Below, piece by piece: positions 31,646 to 42,313 of a stretch of DNA of 64,000 nucleotides. The notes beneath the pieces are model-generated. The model had not been told where the DNA came from and made no database searches. It saw nothing but the letters and a program-made list of their open reading frames with translations. A program made the translations under genes and the position numbers. The first letter of the stretch is position 1. Every line of letters begins with the position of its first letter. The DNA comes from Prorocentrum cordatum (Eukaryota > Sar > Dinophyceae > Prorocentrales > Prorocentraceae), in contig CAUYUJ010017786.1 of NCBI GenBank assembly GCA_963575745.1, positions 1 through 64,000 of the forward strand, written 5' to 3'.

Positions 31646-31739
31646 GATTCCTCTTCCTATAGTTGTATAAGCCCGGGCGGGGGGAGAACCCCCCACCCCA
31701 CCCACCCCCCAAAAACCGATCTCCCGGGATCTGGGGCTT

Positions 31740-32345
31740 TGGGACCCTCTGGACGGGCCTCGCAGGGCGTTTTGCCAAGCCTTCTCAGCACACCTGGGGC
31801 GATCAGGGGGGTCATCGGAGACGTCCCAGAGACCCCCAGGACAGCACAAGAGCGCTCCAAGAGTGACCGCCGTGACTTCAAGATGGCCCCAGAGGCCTCC
31901 AGGACGGCCCCAAAGAGGCCTCCAAGAGCACTCCGAAGAAGGCCCCAAGAGGCAATTTTCATTGATTGTCTGTTGGTTGTTGGTGAATTGTAGGGTTCTC
32001 CTCTTTTCGGCTTCCCGACGCTCCAAGACGGCGGTCTTCTGGGCGTCCGAAGCCGCCTGGGAGGCTCCAAAATCGCCCCACAACCATCCGAAAGGGCTTC
32101 CAGGCAGTCCAAGAGAGCCCCAAAACGGCACAACACGGGTCCAAGTTGGCCCTCAGAGAGCCCCATGGCGGCCCAAGATGGCTCCAAGACACCCTCCGAA
32201 GCATTCCAAATCGTGACCCGGTCGTTCAGGGAGACCGCGGTTGGAGGCAGGGTGGCCCGAGGAAGCCCCCAGAGGCCCCCAGAATACGCCCAGGAGGCCT
32301 CCAGAAGGCCTAAAGAAAGCCTGAAACAACTTTTGTGAGGCCCCC
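31740..32345. repeat. C-rich degenerate minisatellite, opposite orientation
   Basis: CCCCAAGAGGCC-like units on the plus strand, the reverse complement of the preceding block. The two blocks face each other across about 95 bp. Confidence 0.75.
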
Positions 32346-32599
32346 AGAGGCTCTCTAAGGAGGAGCCTCCGCAAAAAAGAGCTGAGGAGGATGGGGAGAA
32401 TGCGCAGGGTATGGCGAAAATGAAGAAAAATAAGCATGGAGGAAGAACAACGAATAACATTATCAGAGCGGCGATGCCAGAAGAGGCAACAAGGAGTTAT
32501 CGCTAAACTCTCGGCTTGACCTTCCTGCTATTCCGCCTGCATATCAAACTTCGAGGACCAAGGTGCATGGCGCGAAGCGCCACTGCAGTCTTGTATATC

Positions 32600-32833
32600 T
32601 ATATGTATGTACATACATACATACATACATGCATGCATGCATGCATGCATGCATGCATGCATGCATGCATACATACATACATACATACATACATACATAC
32701 ATACATGCATGCATGCATGCATGCATACATACATGCATACATACATACATACATACGTACATACATACATGCATGCATGCATGCATACCTACCTACCTAC
32801 CTACCTACCTACCTACCTACCTACCTACATACA

Positions 32834-32865
<32 letters not shown>
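32600..32865. repeat. Tetranucleotide array (ACAT/GCAT/ACCT)
   Basis: Pure blocks of ACAT, GCAT and ACCT, like the array at 29.3-30.0 kb. Confidence 0.95.
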
Positions 32866-32866
<1 letters not shown>

Positions 32867-33183
32867 GAACCTTGGTTCTTGATGGGGTACTTGACAGTGC
32901 TGTTGGAACCCTTTTGGGGCATTGTGGGTAATTTCTCACTGTCTGGAATCCACCTGGAACCGTCTGTGGGCTTCTGAGCGTGCTCTTGGAGCCGTCTTCG
33001 ACCGTCTTGGGTGCCTGTGGAATCTGCCTTGGGCTGACCGAGCGGGTCCTGGAGCTACAGAAACCCTAGGGAACACACAGGAGGAACCGCCAGAGTCATC
33101 GGAACCCCGATTGGGGGGTCGGTTCCGGGCGTCAGATTCCACAAGGAGTGCTTGCATTTAGGGGTTCTTATTTCTTTTCTAAA

Positions 33184-33475
33184 GAGCTGGGCCTGCGGGC
33201 TGGTCTGGCGGCTATGTTGCCGCCGTCGCCGCCCCGTCGCCGCCGCCGCCTCGTTTGGGCATGCGGGCTGGTCTCACGGCTATATTGTCGCCGTCGCCGC
33301 CCCATCACCGCCTCGTCGCCGCCCGTCGTCTGGGCATGCGGGCTGCCCTGGCGGCTGTATTGTCGCCGTCGCCGCCCCGTCGCAGCCTCGTCGCCGCCCG
33401 TCGTCTGGGCCTGCGGGCCGGTCCGGCGGCTATGTGCCCGCCGTCGCCGCCTCGTCGCCGCCTCGTCGCTCTGCA
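33184..33475 (+). repeat. 75-bp tandem repeat, four copies
   Basis: TGCGGGC(T/C)G(G/C)(T/C)C... marks at about 33,194, 33,262, 33,337 and 33,412. Spacing is 68, 75, 75. The period keeps one frame open (VVWACGLPWRLYCRRRRPV type), but no start, domain or flanking coding signal supports a gene. Confidence 0.85.
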
Positions 33476-33584
33476 TCGCTTCGCATCGCTTTGCATTCTC
33501 TTGATTTGCGTTTCACTGCTTACATTGCGTTGCATTGCAATCTCACTGCTTTGTAATCGCATTGCATGTCATTGCTTCGCATTG

Positions 33585-33865
33585 CTCGGCACCACATGGA
33601 CTGCACCGCACAGATTGCACCACAGATAGTGCACCACACAGACTGTTCAACATAGAAAGGACCACATAGATTGCACCACAAATATTACACCATATATTGT
33701 GCGCAGCATAGATTGCACAACATAAAACGCACCCTCTATGTTGCACGACATGGATGGTACCGCATAGCGCGCACCATATAGATTGCACACCATACATCGC
33801 TCTTCGTGCAGTGAACCACCTACGTAGATTGTACCACATTGGTTGCACCACCTAGATTCTCCTTT
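33585..33865. repeat. ~14-bp repeat ATAGATTGCACCAC, block 1
   Basis: Degenerate head-to-tail units of GCACCACATAGATT type. The same family recurs at 35,165-35,560. Confidence 0.85.
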
Positions 33866-33964
33866 CTACAAAGAGAATAGACTCTACCCCCCCCCCCCCC
33901 GGACTTATCGCTTCCCCCTGGAATAATATGATTTCATATATTTTCTGCACACTCGTCCATCCTA

Positions 33965-34543
33965 ATTATGAAATCATACCATCCCAGGCAGGCCGGGCCC
34001 CCCCCCCCTGAAGTTCCCTTGTCCAAAACACTATGCGGTGACATATTTTGTTCTAACATAACACTTTTTCGCGAATCCCTTGCAAAAAAAGACGAAGTGC
34101 ACACGCGCGCGTCGTCGCGCGCGCATGCCGAAATCCTTCAAAAACCTTCGGTGCCGGAAGGATTTCGCAATCGAGCTTCAAAAAAAAGCATACAACAACA
34201 CATGGTTTCGCAACACTGATTTGCTAAAAAAGCTTCCGCGCGAGCTCTTGCGAAATCTTAAGAAAACCATGCGTTTTTCAAGATTTTCACAAAATGCTAC
34301 CAAACGGGCTTCGCGCGCGCGCATGTCGAAATCTGTCGAACGCCCTTGCGCGTGTGCCGTCGCGAGAATCCTCTGCAAAAAATGGGACGAAGTGCAGACG
34401 CGCGCGTCGTCGCGGGCGTATGCCGAAAACCTTCAAAACCCATCGGTTTCGGAAGGATTTCAAAATCGTGCGTCCAAAAAACCTACAAAAACCCAAGGTT
34501 TCGCAACACGGATTTTCAACAAAAGCGTGCGCGCGCGCTCTTG

Positions 34544-34545
<2 letters not shown>
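33965..34545. repeat. Dispersed repeat with GCGCGC clusters, internal ~290-bp duplication
   Basis: Two related units: GACGAAGTGCACACGCGCG at about 34,090 and GACGAAGTGCAGACGCGCG at about 34,383, each followed by GCATGCCGAAA/GTATGCCGAAA and a CGGAAGGATTTC motif. The reverse complement of this family occupies about 63,240-63,700, both ends sharing a GAAATCATACC/GGTATGAAATC boundary. Confidence 0.75.
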
Positions 34546-34574
<29 letters not shown>

Positions 34575-35075
34575 CTCCCTCCTCCCGCGTCGTCGTCGTC
34601 GTCGTCGCCTACGTCGTCCTCTGTCTTTCCTCGTGTTCGTCGTTGTCGTCCTCTTTGGCGTCGTGGTCGTTTCCGTCGTCGTTGTCGCCGTGGTCGTCCT
34701 TCCTCCTCCTCCCACGTCGTCGTCGTCGTCCGTCGTCGGCGTCTCGTCGTCGTCCCTCCTATTTCGTCGCCGTCGTCGTCGTCGTTGTCGTCGTCATCTT
34801 CCCTCCTCCCTCGTCGCTGTCGTCGTCGGCGTCGCCGTCCTTCCTCCTTCGTCGTCGTTCGCGTCGTCGCCGTCCTCCCTCCTCCCTCGTCGTTGTCGTC
34901 GTTGTCGTCGTTGTCGCCGTCGTCGTCCTTCCTCCTCCCTCGTCGTCGCCTTCGTTGGCGTCGTCGTCGTCGTCTTCGTCGTCGTCGTCGTCGGCGTCGT
35001 TGTCGTCGTCGAAGTCGTCGGAGACGTCGTCGGTGTCGTCCTAGTCATTGTCGTCGGTGTCGTCGTAGTCGGTCT
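34546..35075. repeat. GTC/CGT trinucleotide-rich tract
   Basis: Dense CGTCGTCGTC interspersed with CCTCCTCCC. The frames give poly-Ser, poly-Val or poly-Arg. Confidence 0.9.
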
Positions 35076-35079
35076 TAAC

Positions 35080-35163
35080 AGGTTTTGCAAACCAAGTTGC
35101 GGGTGGGTGGGCGGGATGTTTGCGCGAGCAGTGGAGATAACGATTTCAAGTTCAGCAGAGTGG
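35080..35163 (-). repeat. Dispersed ~85-bp repeat, copy 1 (reverse)
   Basis: Reverse complement of GAACTTGA..T..CAACTCC.CCGCTCG..AGT..., also present at about 62,815-62,915 and 63,838-63,930. It precedes the 14-bp repeat block in both areas where context is visible. Confidence 0.7.
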
Positions 35164-35164
35164 A

Positions 35165-35560
35165 TTGCACAACATAGATCGCACCACATATATTACATGA
35201 CATATATTGCACGCATGGGTTGCACCACATAGATTGCCCAACAGGTACTGCACCATATATATTGCATAACGCAGATAACACAACATCTAATACACAACAT
35301 AGATCGCACAACATAGATCGCGCCACATATATGAACCACATAGATTGTACCCATCGCGTATACCACGTAGATGGTACCACATATAGCGAACCACAATGAT
35401 TACACCACGTAGATTGCATTACACGGATCGCACACTAGATATTGCACAACATAGATCGCACCACATAGATCGCACCACATAGACTGCGCCACATACATTG
35501 CACGTACAGGTTGCACCACATATAGCGTTCAACATAGAACACAACACATATGTTACACAA
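35165..35560. repeat. ~14-bp repeat, block 2
   Basis: ATAGATCGCACCAC units repeated about 25 times with substitutions. Confidence 0.85.
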
Positions 35561-35599
35561 CATCGCTTGCTAGAAACACACGGTTTGGGGCCCACGCTA

Positions 35600-36150
35600 G
35601 CTAACATTACACACAGAGCAATCGGCATACATACGCGCATGCATACCTACGTGTGGGTGGCGCCTGGAACAGACGATTAGAACTAGGACGAAGTGTGCCG
35701 ATTCATGCGAGCTGTAATTCGCAACCCATGGAAAGGTCAACCTAGCGTTTCACACCGTAGCGAATAAACGTATGTATGATAGGGCCTGTCTAAATGTTAA
35801 AATCACAACGAAGTATTACATGTAGTCAAATGATAAGCCATTCATGTATACGTAGCGCAGCTAATAAGTTGAAGAGCAGCTAGCTCGAACTAGGTGCTGG
35901 ATATGCGGCCTGTTTCGTTGGGAATGGTGATCAGTCTAACCAGTGCCGAACTCGTACTTAATTGTTCGAACTGCAAATAAGCATCGGAATAATGACGGCG
36001 TCTACCTAATCCCACCAGCCCTCGAGGGCGTGAGCGGTCTAGGGTGGTTCCTCTTCCACCGCCTTTTATTCCCCTTTGGGGAGTGGTTTGCCCCCTCCCC
36101 CTTCGAAGAAGCCAAAGCATTGATGTGAGTATGGTTTGGGCAACACGCTG
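35600..36150. other. Unassigned unique region
   Basis: Less GC-rich, no repeat, no open frame with recognisable features. Confidence 0.45.
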
Positions 36151-36169
36151 GCCTCCTGAGGGGGGGGGG

Positions 36170-37020
36170 GGCGCTAATTAAGGAGACCCTTTTCTCTGAT
36201 CGGTGACCTCCAAGATGGCCTCCGAGGCCCCCAATGATGCCCCAAGAGGGCCCCAAGAGGTGCCCAGGAGGCAACAAGAGGCCACCAAGATGGCCCCACG
36301 AGGCTCCCAAGATACCCCCAAAAGGCATCAAGAGGCCCCCCAGAGGCACCCAAAACGCCCCAAGAGGGTCTGGCAAGAATCATGGATGTGATTACGGCGT
36401 TGGCCATAGTTGGGCATCTGGGGGGGGGGCTAGGTAAGGAGCCCCCTCTCATTTGATCGATCTCCTCCGAGATGGCCCCAAAATGGCCCCCGAGGCTCCC
36501 AAGGGTGGCCCAAGGTGACCCCAAGAGGTGCCCAGCAGGCCCCAAGAGGTCCCCGAGAGCCCCCCAAGACGTTCCCGAGGGGCCCCCTAGAGACCCACAG
36601 GAGGCCCCCCAGAGGCACCCAAGACGCCCCAAGAGGCCGCGGCAAAGAGGCCAACCGGATTGAATTGCGTAGGGCTTTGGCCACAGGTTGGCCTCTTGGG
36701 GCCACAGGAGGGGGCCTGATTCAAGAGCCCCCCCTCCTTTGATCGATCTCTTCCAAGATGGCCCTAAGATGGCCCCCGAGGCTCCGAAGAGTGCCACAAG
36801 ACGCCCCTAGAGATGCCCAGGGGCCACAAGAGACCCCCAAGACGCACCCAAGATGCACCCAGGAGGCTCCCAAAAGACCTCCAAGAGGCCCCAAGAGGCA
36901 CCCCAGAGGCACCCAAGAGGACCCAAGAGGCCCCAAGAGGCCCCCAGGACTGCCAAGAGACCCCCAAGACGCCCCAAGAGAACTCTAAGAAGGTCTCGAC
37001 CGATATCAAAACAGGCTCCG
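36170..37020. repeat. Three tandem copies of a ~250-290-bp unit, each with C-rich minisatellite
   Basis: TGATCG(G/A)T(G/C) followed by CAAGATGG or CGAGATGG marks the unit start at about 36,198, 36,450 and 36,740. Each unit has a unique part (GGCC/TTGGCCA..GTTGG..) and a C-rich CCCCAAGAGG part. Confidence 0.8.
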
Positions 37021-37044
37021 AGAGGCAACCAAAAGGCCACTGGC

Positions 37045-37260
37045 CTTTCTGCTCGCCCTCCTCCTCCTTTTCCTCCTCCTCCTCCTCTTCCTCCTCCTCC
37101 TCGACCTCTTTGTTCCTCCCCCTCCTCCGCCTCCTCCTCTTCCGCCTCCTCATCCTCCTACTCATCCGCCAGTTCCTCCTTCTCTTGCCTCCCCCTCTCC
37201 ATCTCCCTGCGCCTTGCTTCTCCTTCGATTTCTCCTCCGTCCGCCCTCCCTCTTAGGGTA
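37045..37260. repeat. CTC-rich tract
   Basis: CTCCTCCTC repeats with Ser-rich or Leu-rich frames only. Confidence 0.85.
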
Positions 37261-37499
37261 CGACGTCTAACCCAGCCCTTAAGTCGTCTGCATGCTCCTC
37301 CACATCCCTGATCAGGACAACTCGTCTGGGCATCGTTTCTGGATGGCCTGATGGGGTTACGCGAAGCGTCTAAATTAATTGGAACGGCGGCGATGTGATT
37401 GAATTGTAGTGGATGCTGACTCCTCTTTTGAACTGCACTTAACTGGAACGACGAAGTGCCGCTAGCTCCTAGCTAACTGTCGGAACTGAAACTTGTGAT

Positions 37500-37995
37500 T
37501 GAAACTGTGGCCACGCAGATTTGACCAACGGTTGTTGTTGCAACGTGAACTATCATACATATAAATACCAACTGCCCAAGAGCACCCAGGAGGCCCCAAG
37601 AGGCCCCCAAGAAAGCACAGGAGGCCCCCTGGAGGCCGCACGAGGTCCCCAAGAGGCCCAAGAAGAGGCCCCGAGAGGCCCCCGAACGACCCCAAAACGG
37701 CCCCCGAGAGGCCCCAAAGGGCCACGAACGCGCAGGCAAACGCCTGCGATGGCACCATACGGGCCGGCGGAATGAGCGAAGCGATTGAATAACTACTGGA
37801 ATGCTGGTTCGCTCCAGCAGCGTAGAGTCTCTCAAGAGGCCACCCGAAGAAAACCCCTCTGCTGCCCGAAGACGACTGCACTTCCGGAATTCAATTCGGT
37901 TGCAATCCGGCCCAACTGGGCGGATGCAGTCGGTGCCAGTTAGTTCCTGAATAAAAGGAAGTGGCTAGAATGGGCCTCATTCTCGGGACATGGGG
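37500..37995 (+). repeat. Dispersed element, copy 1 (interrupted by C-rich minisatellite)
   Basis: CATACATATAA.TA.C followed (after a C-rich insertion, 37,567-37,730) by GGAATGCT(G/C)GTT, GCGTAGAG, CACCCGAAGAAA(A/G)CCCCTCT, GCAGTCGGTGCCAGTTAG and GGCCTCATTCTCGGG. The matching, uninterrupted copy is at 44,320-44,545. Both end directly at a purine-rich simple repeat. Confidence 0.75.
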
Positions 37996-38010
37996 AGGAA
38001 GAGGGGGAGG

Positions 38011-40374
38011 AGGATAAGGATAAGGATAAGGATGAGGATGAGGATAAGGATAAGGATAAGGATAAGGATAAGGATAAGGATAAGGATAAGGATAAGGATA
38101 AGGATAAGGATAAGGATAAGGATAAGGATAAGGATAAGGATAAGGATAAGGATAAGGATAAGGATAAGGATAAGGATAAGGATAAGGATAAGGATAAGGA
38201 TAAGGATAAGGATAGGATAGGATAAGGATAAGGATAAGGATAAGGATAAGGATAAGGATAAGGATAAGGATAAGGATAAGGATAAGGATAAGGATAAGGA
38301 TAAGGATAAGGATAAGGATAAGGATAATAAGGATAAGGATAAGGATAAGGATAAGGATAAGGATAAGGATAAGGATAAGGATAAGGATAAGGATAAGGAT
38401 AAGGATAAGGATAAGGATAAGGATAAGGATAAGGATAAGGATAAGGATAAGGATAAGGATAAGGATGGATAAGGATAAGGATAAGGATAAGGATAAGGAT
38501 AAGGATAAGGATAAGGATAAGGATAAGGATAAGGATAAGGATAAGGATAAGGATAAGGATAAGGATAAGGATAAGGATAAGGATAAGGATAAGGATAAGG
38601 ATAAGGATAAGGATAAGGATAAGGATAAGGATAAGGATAAGGATAAGGATAAGGATAAGGATAAGGATAAGGATAAGGATAAGGATAAGGATAAGGATAA
38701 GGATAAGGATAAGGATAAGGATAAGGATAAGGATAATAAGGATAAGGATACTAAGGATAAGATATAAGGATAAGGGATAAGGATAAGGATAGGATAAGGA
38801 TAAGGATAAGATAAGGATAAGGATAAGGAGAAGGAGAAGAAGAAGGAGAAGGAGAAGGAGAAGGATAGGATAAGGATAAGGCTAGGTAAGGAAGGAAAGG
38901 ATAAGGATAAGGATAAGGATAGGAGGATAAGGATAAGGATAAGGATAAGGATAAGGATAAGCGATAAGATAAGGATAAGGATAAGGATAAGGAGAAAAGG
39001 TAGAAGGAGAAGAAAGGAGAAGGAGAAGGAAGGAAAGGAGAAGGATAAGGATAAGGATAAGGATAATAAGGATAAGGATAGGATAAGGATAAGGATAAGG
39101 ATAAGGATACGGGATAAGGATAAGGATAAGGATAAGGATAAGGATAAGGATCAGGATATGGATAAGGATAAGGAGAAGGGAGAAGGATAAGATAAAGGAT
39201 AAGGATAAGGGATAAGGATAAGGATAAGGATAAGGATAAGGATAAGGATAAGGATAAGGATAAGGATAAGGATAAGGATAAGGATAAGGGATAAGGATAA
39301 GGATAAGGATGAGGATAAGGATAAGGATAAGGATAAGGATAAGGATAAGGATAAGGATAAGGATAAGGATAAGGATAAGGATAAGGATAAGGATAAGGAT
39401 AAGGATAAGGATAAGGATAAGGATAAGGACAATGATAAGGATAAGGATCAGGATCAGGATCAGGATCAGGATCAGGATCAGAATCAGGATCAGAACCAGG
39501 ATCAGGATCAGGATCAGGATAAGGATAAGGACAAGGATAAGGATAAGGATAAGGATAAGGATAAGGATAAGGATAAGGATAAGGATAAGGATAAGGATAA
39601 GGATAAGGATAAGGATAAAGATACGAATATGGATACGAATAAGGATAGGGATAGGGATAGGGATAGGGATAAGGACAAGGATAAGGATAAGGATAAGGAT
39701 AGGGATAGGGATAGGGATAGGGATAGGGATAGGGATAAGGATAAGGATAAGGATAAGGATAAGGATAAGGATAAGGATAAGGATAAGGATAAGGATAAGG
39801 ATATTGATAATGATAAGGATAAGGATAGGGATAAGGATAAGGATAAGGATAAGGATAAGGATAAGGATAAGGATAAGGATACGGATAAGGATAAGGATAA
39901 GGATAAGGATAAGGATAAGGATAAGGATAAGGATAAGGATAAGGATAAGGATAAGGATAAGGAGAAGGATAAGGATAAGGATAAGGATAAGGATAAGGAT
40001 AAGGAGATAAGGATAAGGATAAGGATAAGGATAAGGATAAGGATAAGGATAAGGATAAGGATAAGGATAAGGATAAGGATAAGGATAAGGATAAGGATAA
40101 GGATAAGGATAAGGATAAGGATAATAAGGATAAGGATAAGGATAAGGATAAGGATAAGGATAAGGATAAGGATAAGGATAAGGATAAGGATAAGGATAAG
40201 GATAAGGATAAGGATAAGGATAAGGATAAGGATAAGGATAAGGATAAGGATAAGGATAGGAGGATAAGGATAAGGATGAAAGGATCAGGATAAGGATAAG
40301 GATAAGGATAAGGATAAGGATAAGGATAAGGATAAGGATAAGGATAAGGATAAGGATAAGGAAAAAAGATAAGG
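38011..40374. repeat. (GGATAA)n hexanucleotide array, ~2.4 kb
   Basis: Near-pure GGATAA with small blocks of GGATCA (about 39,448-39,520) and GGATAG (about 39,645-39,730). Frames on the two strands read (RI), (DK), (LI) and (PY) dipeptides. Not a gene. Confidence 0.97.
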
Positions 40375-40639
40375 CCGTCGGGGTTCGTGCTGTCCACAAC
40401 TCTGAGCACTTTGACCCCTGGGAACTTCATGGAAGCAACCCCTCTACCAGCTTAGTTGGCCCGAGGAACTGCCAGGGGCGGGCGAAGCTAGGGCTGCTCT
40501 CGCGGGCCCTTCTCCTCGCTGCCCCGTTGCATGGGGCCCCTGCGACGTGGTCACCGTAGGGCAAAAAACAAATTAGCCTGGCGAAAGACCCAACCATACG
40601 CAGTTGTGACTACCGCAATTGTGAATAACATCTTCGCCC

Positions 40640-40832
40640 GCGCTCCCGATGTGGCCACAACTTCCCGCCAGAGCCCGACATGCTCAGGGACACGTTCGTG
40701 GCCATCTTCGCGGGCGCCGACGACGACGAGGACGGCGCCCCCCTGACCAAGGAGCAGAAGCAGGAGAGGGCTCTGAAAGCCATGAGGGAGGCTGCCACTG
40801 GGGCCTTCGGCGCAGCTCCTATGGGGCCACGA
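40640..40832 (+). CDS. Exon-like fragment that grades into a tandem array
   Basis: The plus-strand frame CGHNFPPEPDMLRDTFVAIF, then AGADDDEDGAPLTKEQKQER and ALKAMREAATGAFGAAPMG, runs to a TGA near 40,831. The composition (acidic, helical, mixed residues) is unlike the surrounding repeats, so it may be a genuine C-terminal exon. I do not recognise the protein. Its last ~55 bp are the apparent source of the 89-bp repeat that follows. No splice acceptor could be fixed, and a pseudogene is equally possible. Confidence 0.4.
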
Positions 40833-42045
40833 TCCTCGTGATGGGTGTGCCGAAATGGTCCGATGCCGCCATGCGAACGCTGCCACTGGGGCCTTCGGTG
40901 GAGCTCCCTATGGGGCCACGATCCACGTGAGGGGTGTGCCGAAATGGCCCGAGGCCGCCATGCGAACGCTGTCACTGGGGCCTTCGGTGGAGCTCCCTAT
41001 GGGGCCACGATCCTCGTGAGGGGTGTGCCGAAATGGCCCGAGGCCGCCATGCGAACGCTGCCACTGGGGCCTTCGGTGGAGCCCCCTGTGGGGCCACGAT
41101 CCTCGTGAGCTGAAATGGCCCGAGGCCGCCGTGCAAACCCTGCCACTGGCGCCTTCGGAGCTCCCTATGGGGCCACGATCCTCGTGAGGGGTGTGCAGAA
41201 ATGCCCCGAGGCCGCCATGCGAACGCTGCCACTGGGGGTCTTCGGTGGAGCTCCCTATAGGGCCACGATCCTCGTGAGGGGTATGCCGAAATGGCCCGAG
41301 GCCGCCATGCGAACGCTGCAACTGGGGTTCTTCGGTGGAGCTCCCTATGGGGCCACGATCCTCGTGAGGGGTGTGCCGAAATGGCCCGAGGCCGCCATGC
41401 GAACGCTGCCACTGGGGCCTTCGGTGGAGCTCCCTATGGGGCCACGATCCTCGTGAGGGGTGTGCCGACATGGCCCGAGGCCGCCATGCGAACGCTGCCA
41501 CTGGGGTTTTTCGGTGGAGCTCCCTATGGGGCCACGATCCACGTGAGGGGTGTGCCGAAATCTGCCACTGGGGCCTTCGGTGGAGCTCCCTATGGGGCCA
41601 CGATCCTCGTGAGGGGTGTGCCGAAATGGCCCGAGGCCGCCATGCGAACGCTGCCACTGGGGCCTTCGGTGGAGCTCCCTATGGGCCACGATCCTCGTGA
41701 GGGGTGTGCCGAAATGGCCCGAGGCCGCCATGCGAACGCTGCCACTGGGGCCTTCGGTGGAGCTCACTATGGGGCCACGATCCTCGTGAGGTGCCGAAAT
41801 GGCCCGATGCCGCCATGCGAAAGATGCCACTGGGGCCTTCGGTGGAGCTCCCTACGGGGCCACGGTCCTCGTGAGGGGTATGCCGAAATGGCCCGAGGCC
41901 GCCATGCGAACGCTGCAACTGGGGTTCTTCGGTGGAGCTCCCTATGGGGCCACGATCCCCGTGAGGGGTGTGCCGAAATGGCCCGAGGCCGCCATGCGAA
42001 CGCTGCCACTGGGGCCTTCGGTGGAGCTCCCTACGGGGCTACGAA
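40791..42045 (+). repeat. 89-bp tandem repeat, about 14 copies
   Basis: Unit contains GCTGCCACTGGGGCCTTCGG, GAGCTCCCTATGGGGCCACG, ATCCTCGTGAGGGGTGTGCC and GAAATGGCCCGAGGCCGCCA. Copies are more than 90% alike with occasional deletions (near 41,107 and 41,560). Since 89 is not a multiple of three, every copy changes frame; the long open frames on both strands are therefore accidental. Confidence 0.95.
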
Positions 42046-42059
42046 ACGCTGTACTGGGT

Positions 42060-42135
42060 GGGTGAAACGCAGGAAGAGGGGGAGGAGGGAGGAGTGGGAG
42101 GAGGAGGGGGAGGAGGAGAGGAGAGGAGGAGGAGA
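42060..42135. repeat. GGA tract
   Basis: GAGGAGGGAGGAGTGGGAGG purine run between the 89-bp array and a unique stretch. Confidence 0.85.
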
Positions 42136-42313
42136 TTTTCATGGATTTCGGCCTCTTGCGGGTGCAAGTCTGGGGCCCGACCTCGGCGCTGTGCCCCTCC
42201 CCCAGGTATGCCCCCATTCTCAAGGGGCTCCCATGCAGGGTATGGGGCGGCCGTGCTCGGGCGCCACCCTCAGCTGGTCGTGCACACGCCGTACTCCCGC
42301 GTCCACGCCAGCA

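Noticed and set aside
33148-33504. 118-codon frame with 25-residue repeats (VVWACGLPWRLYC type)
   Set aside because: Exists only because the tandem unit is 75 bp; no start context, domain or homologous exon supports expression.
38011-40374. GGATAA array as interstitial telomere repeat
   Set aside because: The unit is a hexamer lacking the TTAGGG/TTTAGGG core expected for dinoflagellate telomeres.
38751-40430. 559-codon and 505-codon frames in the GGATAA array
   Set aside because: Dipeptide (PY, LI, DK, RI) translations of a hexamer repeat; composition is fully explained by the microsatellite.
40908-41830. 249-codon and shorter frames made of repeated MAAFAWRPRAISAHPSRGSW
   Set aside because: Antisense translation of the 89-bp tandem repeat; frame continuity is accidental as the unit is not a multiple of three.
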